DNA of 64,000 nt, taken from contig MEUE01000001.1 in the NCBI GenBank assembly GCA_001771585.1, forward strand, positions 124,001 through 188,000. The letters are read 5' to 3'. The DNA is from a candidate division WOR-1 bacterium RIFOXYB2_FULL_46_45 (lineage in GTDB: Bacteria > Margulisbacteria > WOR-1 > XYC2-FULL-46-14). Below are positions 43,544 through 51,586 of the stretch, in pieces. Within the stretch, counting starts at the first letter, position 1. Each line of letters begins with the position of its first letter. The notes beneath the pieces were generated by a model. That model had not been told where the DNA came from. It was given only the letters and a program-made list of their open reading frames with translations, and did no database searches. Both the position numbers and the translations under genes were made by a program.

Positions 43544-45319
43544 TTATGATTTCTTCTTACTGTTATCCAGCATCTTGGAGAACAATTGCCGCATCAATTG
43601 TCTCTTGGCTTCGGCGGTTTTCTCCGCTCTCTGCTTTGCGGACATCTGCTCAGCCTGTTTCTTCTCTTGTTGTTTTCTCCCCTCCGCCCTGGCCGCCGCG
43701 CGTCCGATCGCCATCTCTTCTTCGTATTTCTGCTCTTCGTAGGCCTCTTTATTCTGTTTATAAACTTTGGTCTCCTGCTGGTATCTGGCATTTTCATAAG
43801 CGTTCATGGCAAAAGTATTAACGGCATTTTTAGTATCATGATCTTCGGCTTTTAAAAATCTTCCGGCCAAATTAACAACCCAGTTGGTTCCATAAAGATC
43901 ATAATTCTGGCCATTGTAAGAGAGGGCAAAGTCTCCTTTAATGTTGTATTCTTTCAAACCCGCAAGCTGCGCGATAGCATAATTGGGGTGAGAACCGCCA
44001 TTTTTAACCGCCAGCGGGTTTAGATAGTCAGGCAATCCCTTATATCCCGGCTTAGTTGCATCTTTCTCAAAATTACCGCAAAAGCTGTCCCATCCGGTGT
44101 AGCGGTCGTCGTTATACGAGTAATGGTGCCAAGAAGTTACTCCATAAGGCAAGTTAAAATCTACTTCTCCTGATTTCGCATTTTGTTCGTTGCTAAGTTT
44201 ATACTCACTCAATAGCCCCTGAACGCGGTCTTTTTCGGCACCACTTAAGGTGCTTATGTATTTATTCACTCCTCCGATCAGCCATTCGCCAAATTTTGCA
44301 AAGCCGGCACGGTCACGGGCGCTGTAGATAAAACCGGGACCGCCCAGGTCACCGTAAATCTCTGTGTTTCCCGAAAAGGCCTGGGTAACGGAGCGGAAAG
44401 CGTGCTGCATCGCGAAATACATGTAAAACATTCTAAAATTATGAGGATCGGCTCCGGCGACATCTTTATCAAAAAAATCACTAATGTCTTTAACCATCGC
44501 TAAACTGTCCCCAATATTCTTGTGCTGGCCAAAGACATTGGAAGCGGCATAATAAATTCTGCGCCGCGATTCCAAAAGGTTCAGCATCACATAAAAAGCC
44601 CCCTCCCCGTTTGCCCCTTCCATCCCCTCCCACATAAAGTTGCAAGAGGAAGTATCGTATCCGTCATTATTCAGATCAAAAACCCCATTACCGTCTTTAT
44701 CGTTAAACTTGATTTTGTCTATCCCTTTCAAAGCAAATTCGTAAAAATTGACATTGCCGAATTGCTTCATGAAGGATCGGGCGGAATCGAGTTCAGATTG
44801 TTTAATCTCTTTATATTTGGAACTGTCGGACGGGTTATAGGCCATCATCGCGGCATAATCCTGATAATCGAGCGCCTGATCGGCTCCGGTTATTTTGTTT
44901 TTTACGCCATCGGTAAAAAAATTAGAATCATACGTGGACGGATCCCATTCCAAGTTTCCTCCGGTCTCCCCCATTCCATAACCCCAAAACTGATCGCTGG
45001 TCCCAACCTGGTGCCAATCGCCGAAACGATCTTCGTATCCCGCCCCAAGTTTTCCGGCATTGTCCAATCCGCGGTCCTTGGAAGCGACAACTTTCCCAAA
45101 GCCTTCATACCAGGTTGTGTCTCCCTCCGACCCATTCTGGTAACCGTTCCGCTGGTATTCGGGAAAAAATTTCAGCATCTCCTGAAAATAGTTGATGAAT
45201 TTTACAACTTCGGAAAAATCTTCGCTGTTTTCTCCGTTACGCTGAAAAATTTTTGAAGTGTCTTCCGGCAGTTGATACACGGCCGGGCGGGGTTTGGCAG
45301 AAAGAAATTCTCCGCTCAT
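43544..45319 (-). CDS. novel cluster protein, 591 residues, with Asp-rich loop and basic/Glu tail
   Basis: No recognised family. No Sec signal; N terminus polar (SGEFLSAKPRPAVYQLPEDT). Residues 60-400 are rich in Gly, Tyr, Trp and Asp, giving a beta-like or mixed fold unlike its helical neighbours. A double Asp loop at about residues 213-228 (DKDGNGVFDLNNDGYD) has the spacing of EF-hand or dockerin calcium-binding loops. Residues 520-591 are a long charged helix (EEQKYEEEMAIGRAAARAEG, KQAEQMSAKQRAEKTAEAK). It follows the 105-residue gene by 2 bases and is probably transcribed from the promoter at 46166. Possibly a secreted or surface component. Confidence 0.65.
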   Translation of the reverse strand: MSGEFLSAKPRPAVYQLPEDTSKIFQRNGENSEDFSEVVKFINYFQEMLKFFPEYQRNGYQNGSEGDTTWYEGFGKVVASKDRGLDNAGKLGAGYEDRFGDWHQVGTSDQFWGYGMGETGGNLEWDPSTYDSNFFTDGVKNKITGADQALDYQDYAAMMAYNPSDSSKYKEIKQSELDSARSFMKQFGNVNFYEFALKGIDKIKFNDKDGNGVFDLNNDGYDTSSCNFMWEGMEGANGEGAFYVMLNLLESRRRIYYAASNVFGQHKNIGDSLAMVKDISDFFDKDVAGADPHNFRMFYMYFAMQHAFRSVTQAFSGNTEIYGDLGGPGFIYSARDRAGFAKFGEWLIGGVNKYISTLSGAEKDRVQGLLSEYKLSNEQNAKSGEVDFNLPYGVTSWHHYSYNDDRYTGWDSFCGNFEKDATKPGYKGLPDYLNPLAVKNGGSHPNYAIAQLAGLKEYNIKGDFALSYNGQNYDLYGTNWVVNLAGRFLKAEDHDTKNAVNTFAMNAYENARYQQETKVYKQNKEAYEEQKYEEEMAIGRAAARAEGRKQQEKKQAEQMSAKQRAEKTAEAKRQLMRQLFSKMLDNSKKKS

Positions 45320-45321
45320 TT

Positions 45322-45639
45322 TTATCCTCCCATCTTAGAGGTAAGCTGTTTTTCCAAACTAAAGAGAGAGGTCTTGAAGCCCATTACCGTTTCAATTGCT
45401 TTGGTAGTATCGGTCATAAATTGGCTGTAAAGCAAGGTTCCCACGATCCCGTATTTATCCTTAGCTTTAACCTGAATCCCATTGATAGTTATATCGCTTT
45501 GCGAATCGGCATAATCAACCAGCATCGAACGCATGGTGCTGTAAAATGACCGGGTTATATCTTTTATATCCGTTCCCGACGAACCGATTTTATTTTGGAC
45601 CATCTGCGGCGTTTGATAATTAGTCACGCTCTTGTTCAT
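45322..45639 (-). CDS. novel cluster protein, 105 residues, possible needle/rod-like subunit
   Basis: Small protein with a polar start (MNKSVTNYQTPQMVQNKIGS) and two amphipathic helices; the last 40 residues (LLYSQFMTDTTKAIETVMGF) have the length and pattern of the C-terminal helices by which type III inner-rod and needle subunits pack, but the match is only by eye. No Sec signal. It lies 92 bases after the 137-residue gene, with a hairpin-forming sequence (CTTATACT ... AGTATAAG, 45661-45694) in the gap, and 2 bases before the 591-residue gene. Low confidence on role. Confidence 0.6.
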   Translation of the reverse strand: MNKSVTNYQTPQMVQNKIGSSGTDIKDITRSFYSTMRSMLVDYADSQSDITINGIQVKAKDKYGIVGTLLYSQFMTDTTKAIETVMGFKTSLFSLEKQLTSKMGG

Positions 45640-45660
45640 TTTATTTTCCTCCTCTTCTAT

Positions 45661-45694
45661 TCTTATACTACCGGGATTTCGCCGGGCAGTATAA
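45661..45694. repeat. hairpin between two cluster genes
   Basis: CTTATACT and AGTATAAG arms with an inner CCGG/CCGG pair. No T run follows on the minus strand, so it is not a standard terminator; it could shape the message between the two genes. Confidence 0.5.
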
Positions 45695-45731
45695 GAAGGG
45701 CCGCTACTTAGCTGACCCTCTTATTTGGTTG

Positions 45732-46145
45732 TTATCCTAACTGATCGACTTTTCTCTGCAAGACCGTCTTAAGTTTCGAATCCTCTTCGATGGTCTTCGA
45801 CAATATATTGGTAGCGTTGGTCAATTCCTGGTTGGCCTTGGCCGTAACCAACATACCCTCCATGGTGTGGGTCCCGACCCATTCACCCTTGTGGGTTTTG
45901 GTATACAAACCGGTACCTCCGCCATCTCTTTTGGCCGCCTTCTCAATCGCGGCTTTGTCGTCCGCACTTAAACTCTTTCCCGAAATGGTCTTATCCGCGC
46001 TATTGGCTCCGCCAATAGAAACGTCGGTCTGTCCGTCTTGCTTGGTTACCTCGACCATGTTATCGGTGATTGAGTTCATGCTTGAATCAAGCCATTGGCC
46101 GATTGCCTGCTCGGTGCTTTGAGCGCCACTTGTTTCAACTCCCAT
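45732..46145 (-). CDS. novel cluster protein, 137 residues
   Basis: No recognised family. I choose the ATG at 46145, which has GGGAGG 8 bases upstream; a GTG three codons earlier overlaps that ribosome site. Residues 1-60 are Ser/Asp/Gly-rich (SSMNSITDNMVEVTKQDGQT), then a Gly-rich turn (KRDGGGTGLYTKTHKGEW), then a C-terminal 45-residue amphipathic helix (NQELTNATNILSKTIEEDS). No cysteines, no hydrophobic segment. Small, polar and ending in a helix, it has the look of an exported structural subunit (inference). Confidence 0.62.
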   Translation of the reverse strand: MGVETSGAQSTEQAIGQWLDSSMNSITDNMVEVTKQDGQTDVSIGGANSADKTISGKSLSADDKAAIEKAAKRDGGGTGLYTKTHKGEWVGTHTMEGMLVTAKANQELTNATNILSKTIEEDSKLKTVLQRKVDQLG

Positions 46146-46165
46146 CTTAATCACCTCCCTGTATT

Positions 46166-46197
46166 TATATAATCGTAACTTCTATCCTAAAACTTGC
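46166..46197 (-). promoter_or_regulatory. sigma-28-like promoter of the 45732 gene
   Basis: Minus strand: GCAAGTTT (46190-46197), 12 bases, TACGATTATATA (46166-46177). Leader short, with Shine-Dalgarno. Confidence 0.75.
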
Positions 46198-46233
46198 ATG
46201 AAAGTACGGGCGGATAATTATCCGCCCCTACTG

Positions 46234-46506
46234 TTACTTCTTCTCTTCTAAAATCTGCTGGATCCGGGCGATGAAGGCATTGATCTTCTCTTCCTCATCG
46301 TCCCATTTGACTTCATTAAAATTAAGTCCCTGATTTTTTTGAAATGAAATAAACCCCGATTCGGCCTTGCTTGGAGCGGAAATCTTCCCCTGCTTCAGAG
46401 CGTGGGCCACCGTATCGACAAAAGTCACTTCTATATAATTATTGGCCGGCTTTTTCTGTTCGGTCTGCTCTATTTTAAATCCGGCTATTTGGCTTATGCT
46501 GTTCAT
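46234..46506 (-). CDS. novel cluster protein, 90 residues
   Basis: Soluble protein, no recognised family. Starts MNSISQIAGFKIEQTEQKKP; the C terminus is an acidic helix (WDDEEEKINAFIARIQQILE). The start codon overlaps the stop of the 71-residue gene by one base, so the pair is one transcript from the promoter at 46733-46764. Confidence 0.6.
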   Translation of the reverse strand: MNSISQIAGFKIEQTEQKKPANNYIEVTFVDTVAHALKQGKISAPSKAESGFISFQKNQGLNFNEVKWDDEEEKINAFIARIQQILEEKK

Positions 46507-46721
46507 TAGACCACCGTCCCCCTTCCTTGTCCTTGTATTTGTCCTTCTGACACTTGCGCGATTTCCTGATTCGGAGCAACGGCTCCTTTCACAGCTCCTC
46601 CGGCAGAGAGCGTTTCGATTAAAGTACGCAACACTTTTCCACCTTCATCGGAAGAGCCCAGCTTCTCCGAAGAAGAAGAAAGCAAACTACTTAATTTGTC
46701 TAATGATGAAGTGTTTATCAT
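46506..46721 (-). CDS. novel cluster protein, 71 residues, Ser-rich
   Basis: Tiny protein with a strongly Ser-rich amphipathic N terminus (INTSSLDKLSSLLSSSSEKL), of the composition expected of a type III secretion signal, then Gly/Gln-rich sequence. No Sec signal. First gene after a sigma-28-like promoter; message leader is under 10 bases with no Shine-Dalgarno. It may be a secreted peptide or a leader for the 90-residue partner. Confidence 0.6.
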   Translation of the reverse strand: MINTSSLDKLSSLLSSSSEKLGSSDEGGKVLRTLIETLSAGGAVKGAVAPNQEIAQVSEGQIQGQGRGTVV

Positions 46722-46732
46722 AGTTGTTCATA

Positions 46733-46764
46733 TATATTATCGGAGTTGGGGGCGTAAAACTTGC
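46733..46764 (-). promoter_or_regulatory. sigma-28-like promoter of the 46506-46234 pair
   Basis: Minus strand: GCAAGTTT (46757-46764), 12 bases, TCCGATAATATA (46733-46744). Confidence 0.8.
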
Positions 46765-46773
46765 ATGGGCCTT

Positions 46774-46945
46774 ACTCACCCAAGGCAAGCTTCCGTCCTT
46801 GTTTTCGCCATTATCCCTCTCTATCCTAGAGAGGGAGAGCTCCGTTTTTCTCTTGTGTTACAATTGGAAGAGTTGTATTCTGCCCCTCTCTAGAATAGAG
46901 AGGGGAAAGGGCAGCTACAAAAACTAAAGCACAGCATGGGTGAGT
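46774..46945. repeat. nested inverted-repeat block behind the 1525-residue gene
   Basis: Outer arms ACTCACCCA (46774-46782) and TGGGTGAGT (46937-46945) enclose two hairpins of the CCCTCTCT/AGAGAGGG family (about 46810-46835 and 46883-46905). It fills the 238-base gap between the 1525-residue gene's stop and the next promoter. It could end transcription there; it also shares words with the palindrome at 18523-18545. Confidence 0.65.
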
Positions 46946-46959
46946 AGGGGAAGGGTGAA

Positions 46960-49900
46960 TTACGCTTCAAACGATCTGCGCTGGCTGCCCAGAAGAATGC
47001 TCTGCGCGTGCTCGGCCTCTTTCGCCTGCTGTTCCCGTGTCGGCGCGATCGTCTTTTTCGCGGCCGGCGGCTGGACAGCGGTCGGCCTGTTTTGAACCGT
47101 CTGAAGATCGTGTCCGGTTTTATTCCGGTACTCTTTATTGATCTTGCCGACCAATCTATTGAAGCCCTGGATTTTATTTCTCGCTTCCCCTTCTTTCTTC
47201 TGGATTTTTTCGATCTCCAATTGGACGGTTGCTATTTGAGCATGTAAATCCTTGGCCTCCGTACTATCGGCTCCCATAGTTTCAATTCGTGCGGAAAGTT
47301 CCTTGATTTGATCGAGTTTCTTCCTCCGTTCCGCCACGCTCCCAAGCAATTCCTCACTTGCCGGCTTAAAGATTTTCGCGTAAAGCTTGTTGTACAAATC
47401 CTGCAGATCTTCTGGGTTGAGATCCTTAAGTTCGACTTTTTTTCCATTAATTTTTTCCGCCTCGGCATCGATTGATTCTTGAATCTTGTCAACCCCTTCC
47501 GGAGCAAGGGAAGCTTCGGCCAATTCACCATGGATTGAAGAAGAAGCCATCGAACGATCCAGGGATTCCAGCTTTGTCAGCAATTCGTTCGCTTTTTGCT
47601 CCATAACCCTTGGGTCTTTCACTCTTTTAAGCTCCTCGCTCAAATCTTTTATCTCTTTAACTCCTTTGGCGATATCCTCTCCGGTTTTTACTTTTTTATC
47701 CGGATTTTCTTCTTTTATGTCCGGATTTTTCTTGTTTTCAAGCGGATCGGTCTTAACCTTAACTTTGCTCTCCCGCTCTTTCCTGATCTCTTTAATTGTT
47801 GGGTCGCTATTCTCAACAAACTGCTGCGCCTTGACGGCGGCGGCGGAAATCGCGTCCGCCCGGGCCATGAGAGTGGAAACATTGGGAGTTTTTCCCTGTT
47901 GCTGTTCCGCTTTAAATTCCGTAAGCGCCTTTTGGAAATCAGCTTTCGCCTTCGACAAGGTCTGTTTTATCGCTTTTTCCTCTTCTTTTATTTTTTTCTC
48001 TGTCTCCTTCAGCTTGCTGATCAAAGTCTGCATCTGTTTTTTGTTGATCCGATCGTCTATCTCTTTTCCCGCGGATGGCATAGACTCACCCAGCGATTTG
48101 ATCGAGTCACTCCCCTGTTCGGCCCGCTGGCTGCGATAGTCGGTATCCTGCATGTTTAGTTCGTTTTGGCCGGCCAACATGTCATCCGCCAGCGACTGCT
48201 CTTCCATCATCTGCACTTTTTCGGCAAAGGTTTTGGCCTCTTTCGACTCTTTGTTCAACGCTTTTTTCTTTTCCGCGACCTTCTTCCCCTTCTCTCCCTT
48301 AGAGGCCGATTTTGCCTCCGCATCAACAATTGAAGCGACCGTAAAATCGATAATCGAACTTAAGACCGAAAGAACTATGCTGGTGGCAAATTCTCCAACC
48401 GGCGGCATTTTTATGTTTTCCTCAAGCAGTGACATCTCCGTTTTCTTTGCTGACGAAATCTCGCCCTTGAGGGATGCCGCCTGTTCCGCCTTTAATGACT
48501 CCAGCTTTAAGCTCCTGATATTGCCGATCGCTTTTATAACCTCTTGGGCGATAGAAATGGACAACTTAACCGCGGAGATAGCGGTGGCCGTAACCGCCTG
48601 CTGGGCCTGGTTGTGCCGGCTGACAATCGTCTGCAGGGCCTCCGTTTGGGTTTGTAAGATTCCCTCAACCATCACCTTGGACTGATAACTTGCCATATCC
48701 AGGGCGGCAGTGCTTGAAGCGGAAACAACACTGTTGTAATAAGCCCGCTCGATGATCGCCTTGCAATTTTGCATTTGACGCATTGCTCCGGAGAGTATTT
48801 GTTTGGTCCGATAAAGCCCCTCCCCCTCTTTTGTAACTCTTGAAAGCTCCCCGCTGTTTAACCCGAGTGTCCCGCTGGTAACATCCTCAAGCAGTGATCC
48901 GTCAAGATACAGTTCCGCCTCTTTCTGTTCAAGCGCTTCGCTGATGCTTTTGGCCGCCTCTTTTTCTTCCTGCTTCCTGCTCTTTCTTTCCGAATAATTC
49001 TGGAGTTTGCCAAAATCATTTTTAGTTTTAATGGCACTCCTGACCAATTCATAAATTTGTCCAAAAAACGAATTGACCGTGTTCGCCGCCATCAAGACCC
49101 CTTGTATAAAAACCGTTGAGGTAGAACCTCCGGCAATATAAGCGTAAGCCGAGTATGCGACTGCCGCCGCGTCCACCGAACCTATAACCGTCAGTTTTGT
49201 TGAAGCAACCGATGCCCGTTCTTCCGCCGCCGCGATCCGGTTCTTTACCTGCGCCTTTTCGTTCAAAAGTTGTTTTAAGTAACTGAAAGTCCGGTAAGAA
49301 TTGGCAAAATGGTCGCTTACCCTCCCCATACTGCTCGGCTCTGTTACCGCCGAATATCCATAGGCCTGGGCAATGGCATTTTGCAGTTCAACCTTTAATT
49401 CATTGTTTGAAACCAACAAGGCAACGGTGTTCATCAGACGCATAAATTTGGTTTGTAAAGAAGCCAGTTTATCCGCGTTTAAACCGAATTTACCGTCGCC
49501 GATATCGACGATCATATCGTCACCGGTCAACTCCGAATATATCGCCGCCTCCAATCCGTCGAGCTTCTGCCCGATCCCTTTGGAAGCATTGGTATCTTTA
49601 CTAATTCCTTTAAAGTCTGAGACTTCCGGATTATATTCGGCCATCCCATAAGCGCTATCATAGTGTGAAAGAAGATATTCCGAAAGAGCCGATCCAAAAG
49701 TAGAAGCCATTGCAATCCCCTGCCCAACCGCTCCACCAACTCCACTGCCGACAAAAGAGCCGACCGAGGTTCCCAAGGAGACATAGAAACGTTCACTTGC
49801 CTGCCGCATGGCGATATCCTGCTGATGTTCCATATTAAAACCCTGTTGGTACTGGTTGAGCTGGAAGGCAAGCATTCCGAACTCCGCCCCACTCTGGCTC

Positions 49901-51537
49901 AAAATATTTTCGGCCATCGCGTCAAACAAATCGTCCTGCCCGCCGGCCCCCGAAAGCCCGGAGGTGGCACGGTGGATCGCCTGCAGCATCTTCCCTTTTT
50001 GGCTGATATTTTTTTGTATAAGATAAAGGGCGGCATTTATCCCGTTTAATTCTTTTTGCATCCGGGTAATCTTGGCATAATCCATCGAAAGCATCCCGTC
50101 TTCATTTGTGTCCAAAACATCTTTGGTAAGCTTCCCTTTCGCCTGTACCCCAAGCGCCTCAATTTTTCCCTCAAGAGAATTCGACGCCGGTCCGGCATTC
50201 GTATTTGAATTATCAACCGAAGGGGTATAAGAGTCGTTGACCGCATCAGCCTGTTCCGCCGCCAGGTAATCGAGCCCCGCTGCCACAATCGCCAATCCGG
50301 CTGCCGCAATCGCAAAGACCGGAACCACAAAAGAAATTGCGGAACAAATCGCTGAAAGAGCGGTACAAATCCGTGAAAACACCTTGGACAACCAACCCTC
50401 ATCCAGTTTTTCAAGTTCGAGCTCCCATTTCCTTTTCTGGTTTTGCAGTTTTTGGACATCGAGGGTGGTCGATTGGAGCTGGTCAAAGGTCATCATCATG
50501 TGGCTCGATTCCGACTCCACCACCTCTTTAGACGCCTCATATTTATTACTCCCCGCTTTTTTCCCGCTCAAGGCCTCTTCCATCGCATCCAAACTATCTT
50601 GTCTGGAAGATATGGAAGCGATCGTCATTCTATTGGCGTTAGCCAGACCCGAAAGCAACCGGCGCATGTCGGAAAACCAGCGAGAGGATGCGTTGATATC
50701 AATATAACCGTTGTTGTCTTCGGTATATTTTATATATTGCTCGGCATCGATAACATTGTTGATTATATTGTCACCGATCTCTGTCATTTTGGAGTTTATC
50801 CCCGCCGCCAGCCCCCCCAAATTCTTGATAGCATCGAGGTTCTTTTGTTTTGCTTTCTTATACTGCTCGTTCAAATCCTTCATCTGCTCCGCCTCTTCTT
50901 CCTCCTCATCGCCGCCGGTTATCCAGTTAGTAAAAGTATCCCAGCTGTCTTCCCTCCAGCTCTTGTGGCTCTGTTCCCTGGCGGTAAAAACCTTATAATT
51001 GTGCGCCTCAACCTCTTTTAAAAGGGTCATGACCCCTTTCTGAAAATTATCCATCGTAACCTTATTCGACTTGAGAACCCCTTCGGAATAAGTGGTTTTG
51101 CTCTTTGGTGCCTCATCTTCCGATTCGGAGGTCGCTTCGGCAATCCGATCCATCATCTCCTCTTTGGTATCAAGCGACTGGGCGATCAAGAGATTTAGGT
51201 TTGCCGCGGCTCTTAGCTTGTTAAAAAGGGCCTCTATTTTCGCCTGACTGAAAGAAGCAAAACCGTCATCATTATCCATCCCTTCCGTCAATTCACTTTT
51301 GTCAAAACCTCTGAAGGCGTCTTCTGTCTGCTTGTCGGCGTACGCTCCAAGGTTGTCATAAGATTCGTTCTGGTTCTCGGTAGTATTGGTTAAATATTTT
51401 GAAGAAGAATATCCATCGGTTGAATTTACACCGTTGTCGTCTTCGGTTGACGAAAGATAGCCGCTTTCGGCCGGCTTGGCGCCGGTATTTTTAAAAGCGT
51501 CAACAACTGATGTATTGCCATAAATTGGTGCTACCAT
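46960..51537 (-). CDS. giant novel cluster protein (1525 residues) with five internal repeats and hydrophobic helices
   Basis: No recognised family. Five copies of a roughly 60-residue unit start near residues 81, 270, 468, 668 and 877. Each has an Asp/Gly-rich turn (DNDDGFASF, DNNGYIDI, DTNEDGMLSM, IGDGKFGLN, TSGTLGLN), then a long helix ending in AI/AM..A (for example MLQAIHRATSG, LQNAIAQAYGY). Spacers of about 130-150 residues are coiled coils, four of them with hydrophobic or Gly/Ala-rich stretches (ICSAISFVVPVFAIAAAGLA near 395; GSFVGSGVGGAVGQGIA near 592; near 785-830; near 1050-1072). Residues 1080-1525 are charged coiled coil. Start: ATG 9 bases from the -10 box, essentially leaderless. 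Type III translocators also combine coiled coils with internal hydrophobic helices; the role here is inferred only. Confidence 0.72.
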   Translation of the reverse strand: MVAPIYGNTSVVDAFKNTGAKPAESGYLSSTEDDNGVNSTDGYSSSKYLTNTTENQNESYDNLGAYADKQTEDAFRGFDKSELTEGMDNDDGFASFSQAKIEALFNKLRAAANLNLLIAQSLDTKEEMMDRIAEATSESEDEAPKSKTTYSEGVLKSNKVTMDNFQKGVMTLLKEVEAHNYKVFTAREQSHKSWREDSWDTFTNWITGGDEEEEEAEQMKDLNEQYKKAKQKNLDAIKNLGGLAAGINSKMTEIGDNIINNVIDAEQYIKYTEDNNGYIDINASSRWFSDMRRLLSGLANANRMTIASISSRQDSLDAMEEALSGKKAGSNKYEASKEVVESESSHMMMTFDQLQSTTLDVQKLQNQKRKWELELEKLDEGWLSKVFSRICTALSAICSAISFVVPVFAIAAAGLAIVAAGLDYLAAEQADAVNDSYTPSVDNSNTNAGPASNSLEGKIEALGVQAKGKLTKDVLDTNEDGMLSMDYAKITRMQKELNGINAALYLIQKNISQKGKMLQAIHRATSGLSGAGGQDDLFDAMAENILSQSGAEFGMLAFQLNQYQQGFNMEHQQDIAMRQASERFYVSLGTSVGSFVGSGVGGAVGQGIAMASTFGSALSEYLLSHYDSAYGMAEYNPEVSDFKGISKDTNASKGIGQKLDGLEAAIYSELTGDDMIVDIGDGKFGLNADKLASLQTKFMRLMNTVALLVSNNELKVELQNAIAQAYGYSAVTEPSSMGRVSDHFANSYRTFSYLKQLLNEKAQVKNRIAAAEERASVASTKLTVIGSVDAAAVAYSAYAYIAGGSTSTVFIQGVLMAANTVNSFFGQIYELVRSAIKTKNDFGKLQNYSERKSRKQEEKEAAKSISEALEQKEAELYLDGSLLEDVTSGTLGLNSGELSRVTKEGEGLYRTKQILSGAMRQMQNCKAIIERAYYNSVVSASSTAALDMASYQSKVMVEGILQTQTEALQTIVSRHNQAQQAVTATAISAVKLSISIAQEVIKAIGNIRSLKLESLKAEQAASLKGEISSAKKTEMSLLEENIKMPPVGEFATSIVLSVLSSIIDFTVASIVDAEAKSASKGEKGKKVAEKKKALNKESKEAKTFAEKVQMMEEQSLADDMLAGQNELNMQDTDYRSQRAEQGSDSIKSLGESMPSAGKEIDDRINKKQMQTLISKLKETEKKIKEEEKAIKQTLSKAKADFQKALTEFKAEQQQGKTPNVSTLMARADAISAAAVKAQQFVENSDPTIKEIRKERESKVKVKTDPLENKKNPDIKEENPDKKVKTGEDIAKGVKEIKDLSEELKRVKDPRVMEQKANELLTKLESLDRSMASSSIHGELAEASLAPEGVDKIQESIDAEAEKINGKKVELKDLNPEDLQDLYNKLYAKIFKPASEELLGSVAERRKKLDQIKELSARIETMGADSTEAKDLHAQIATVQLEIEKIQKKEGEARNKIQGFNRLVGKINKEYRNKTGHDLQTVQNRPTAVQPPAAKKTIAPTREQQAKEAEHAQSILLGSQRRSFEA

Positions 51538-51542
51538 ACATA

Positions 51543-51574
51543 TATATTATCGGAGTTAAAGGGGAAAAACTTGC
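51543..51574 (-). promoter_or_regulatory. sigma-28-like promoter of the 1525-residue gene
   Basis: Minus strand: GCAAGTTT (51567-51574), 12 bases, TCCGATAATATA (51543-51554). Confidence 0.8.
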
Positions 51575-51586
51575 GTCCAACTCACC

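Noticed and set aside
44522-45256. Plus-strand open frame of 244 codons opposite the 591-residue gene
   Set aside because: Overlaps a complete gene in a run of same-strand genes with matched overlaps, has no ribosome site or family match; an antisense shadow.
46960-51537. Phage tail tape-measure protein
   Set aside because: Length, coiled coils and hydrophobic stretches would fit, but no tail, baseplate, capsid or lysis genes surround it, and it has its own sigma-28-like promoter.
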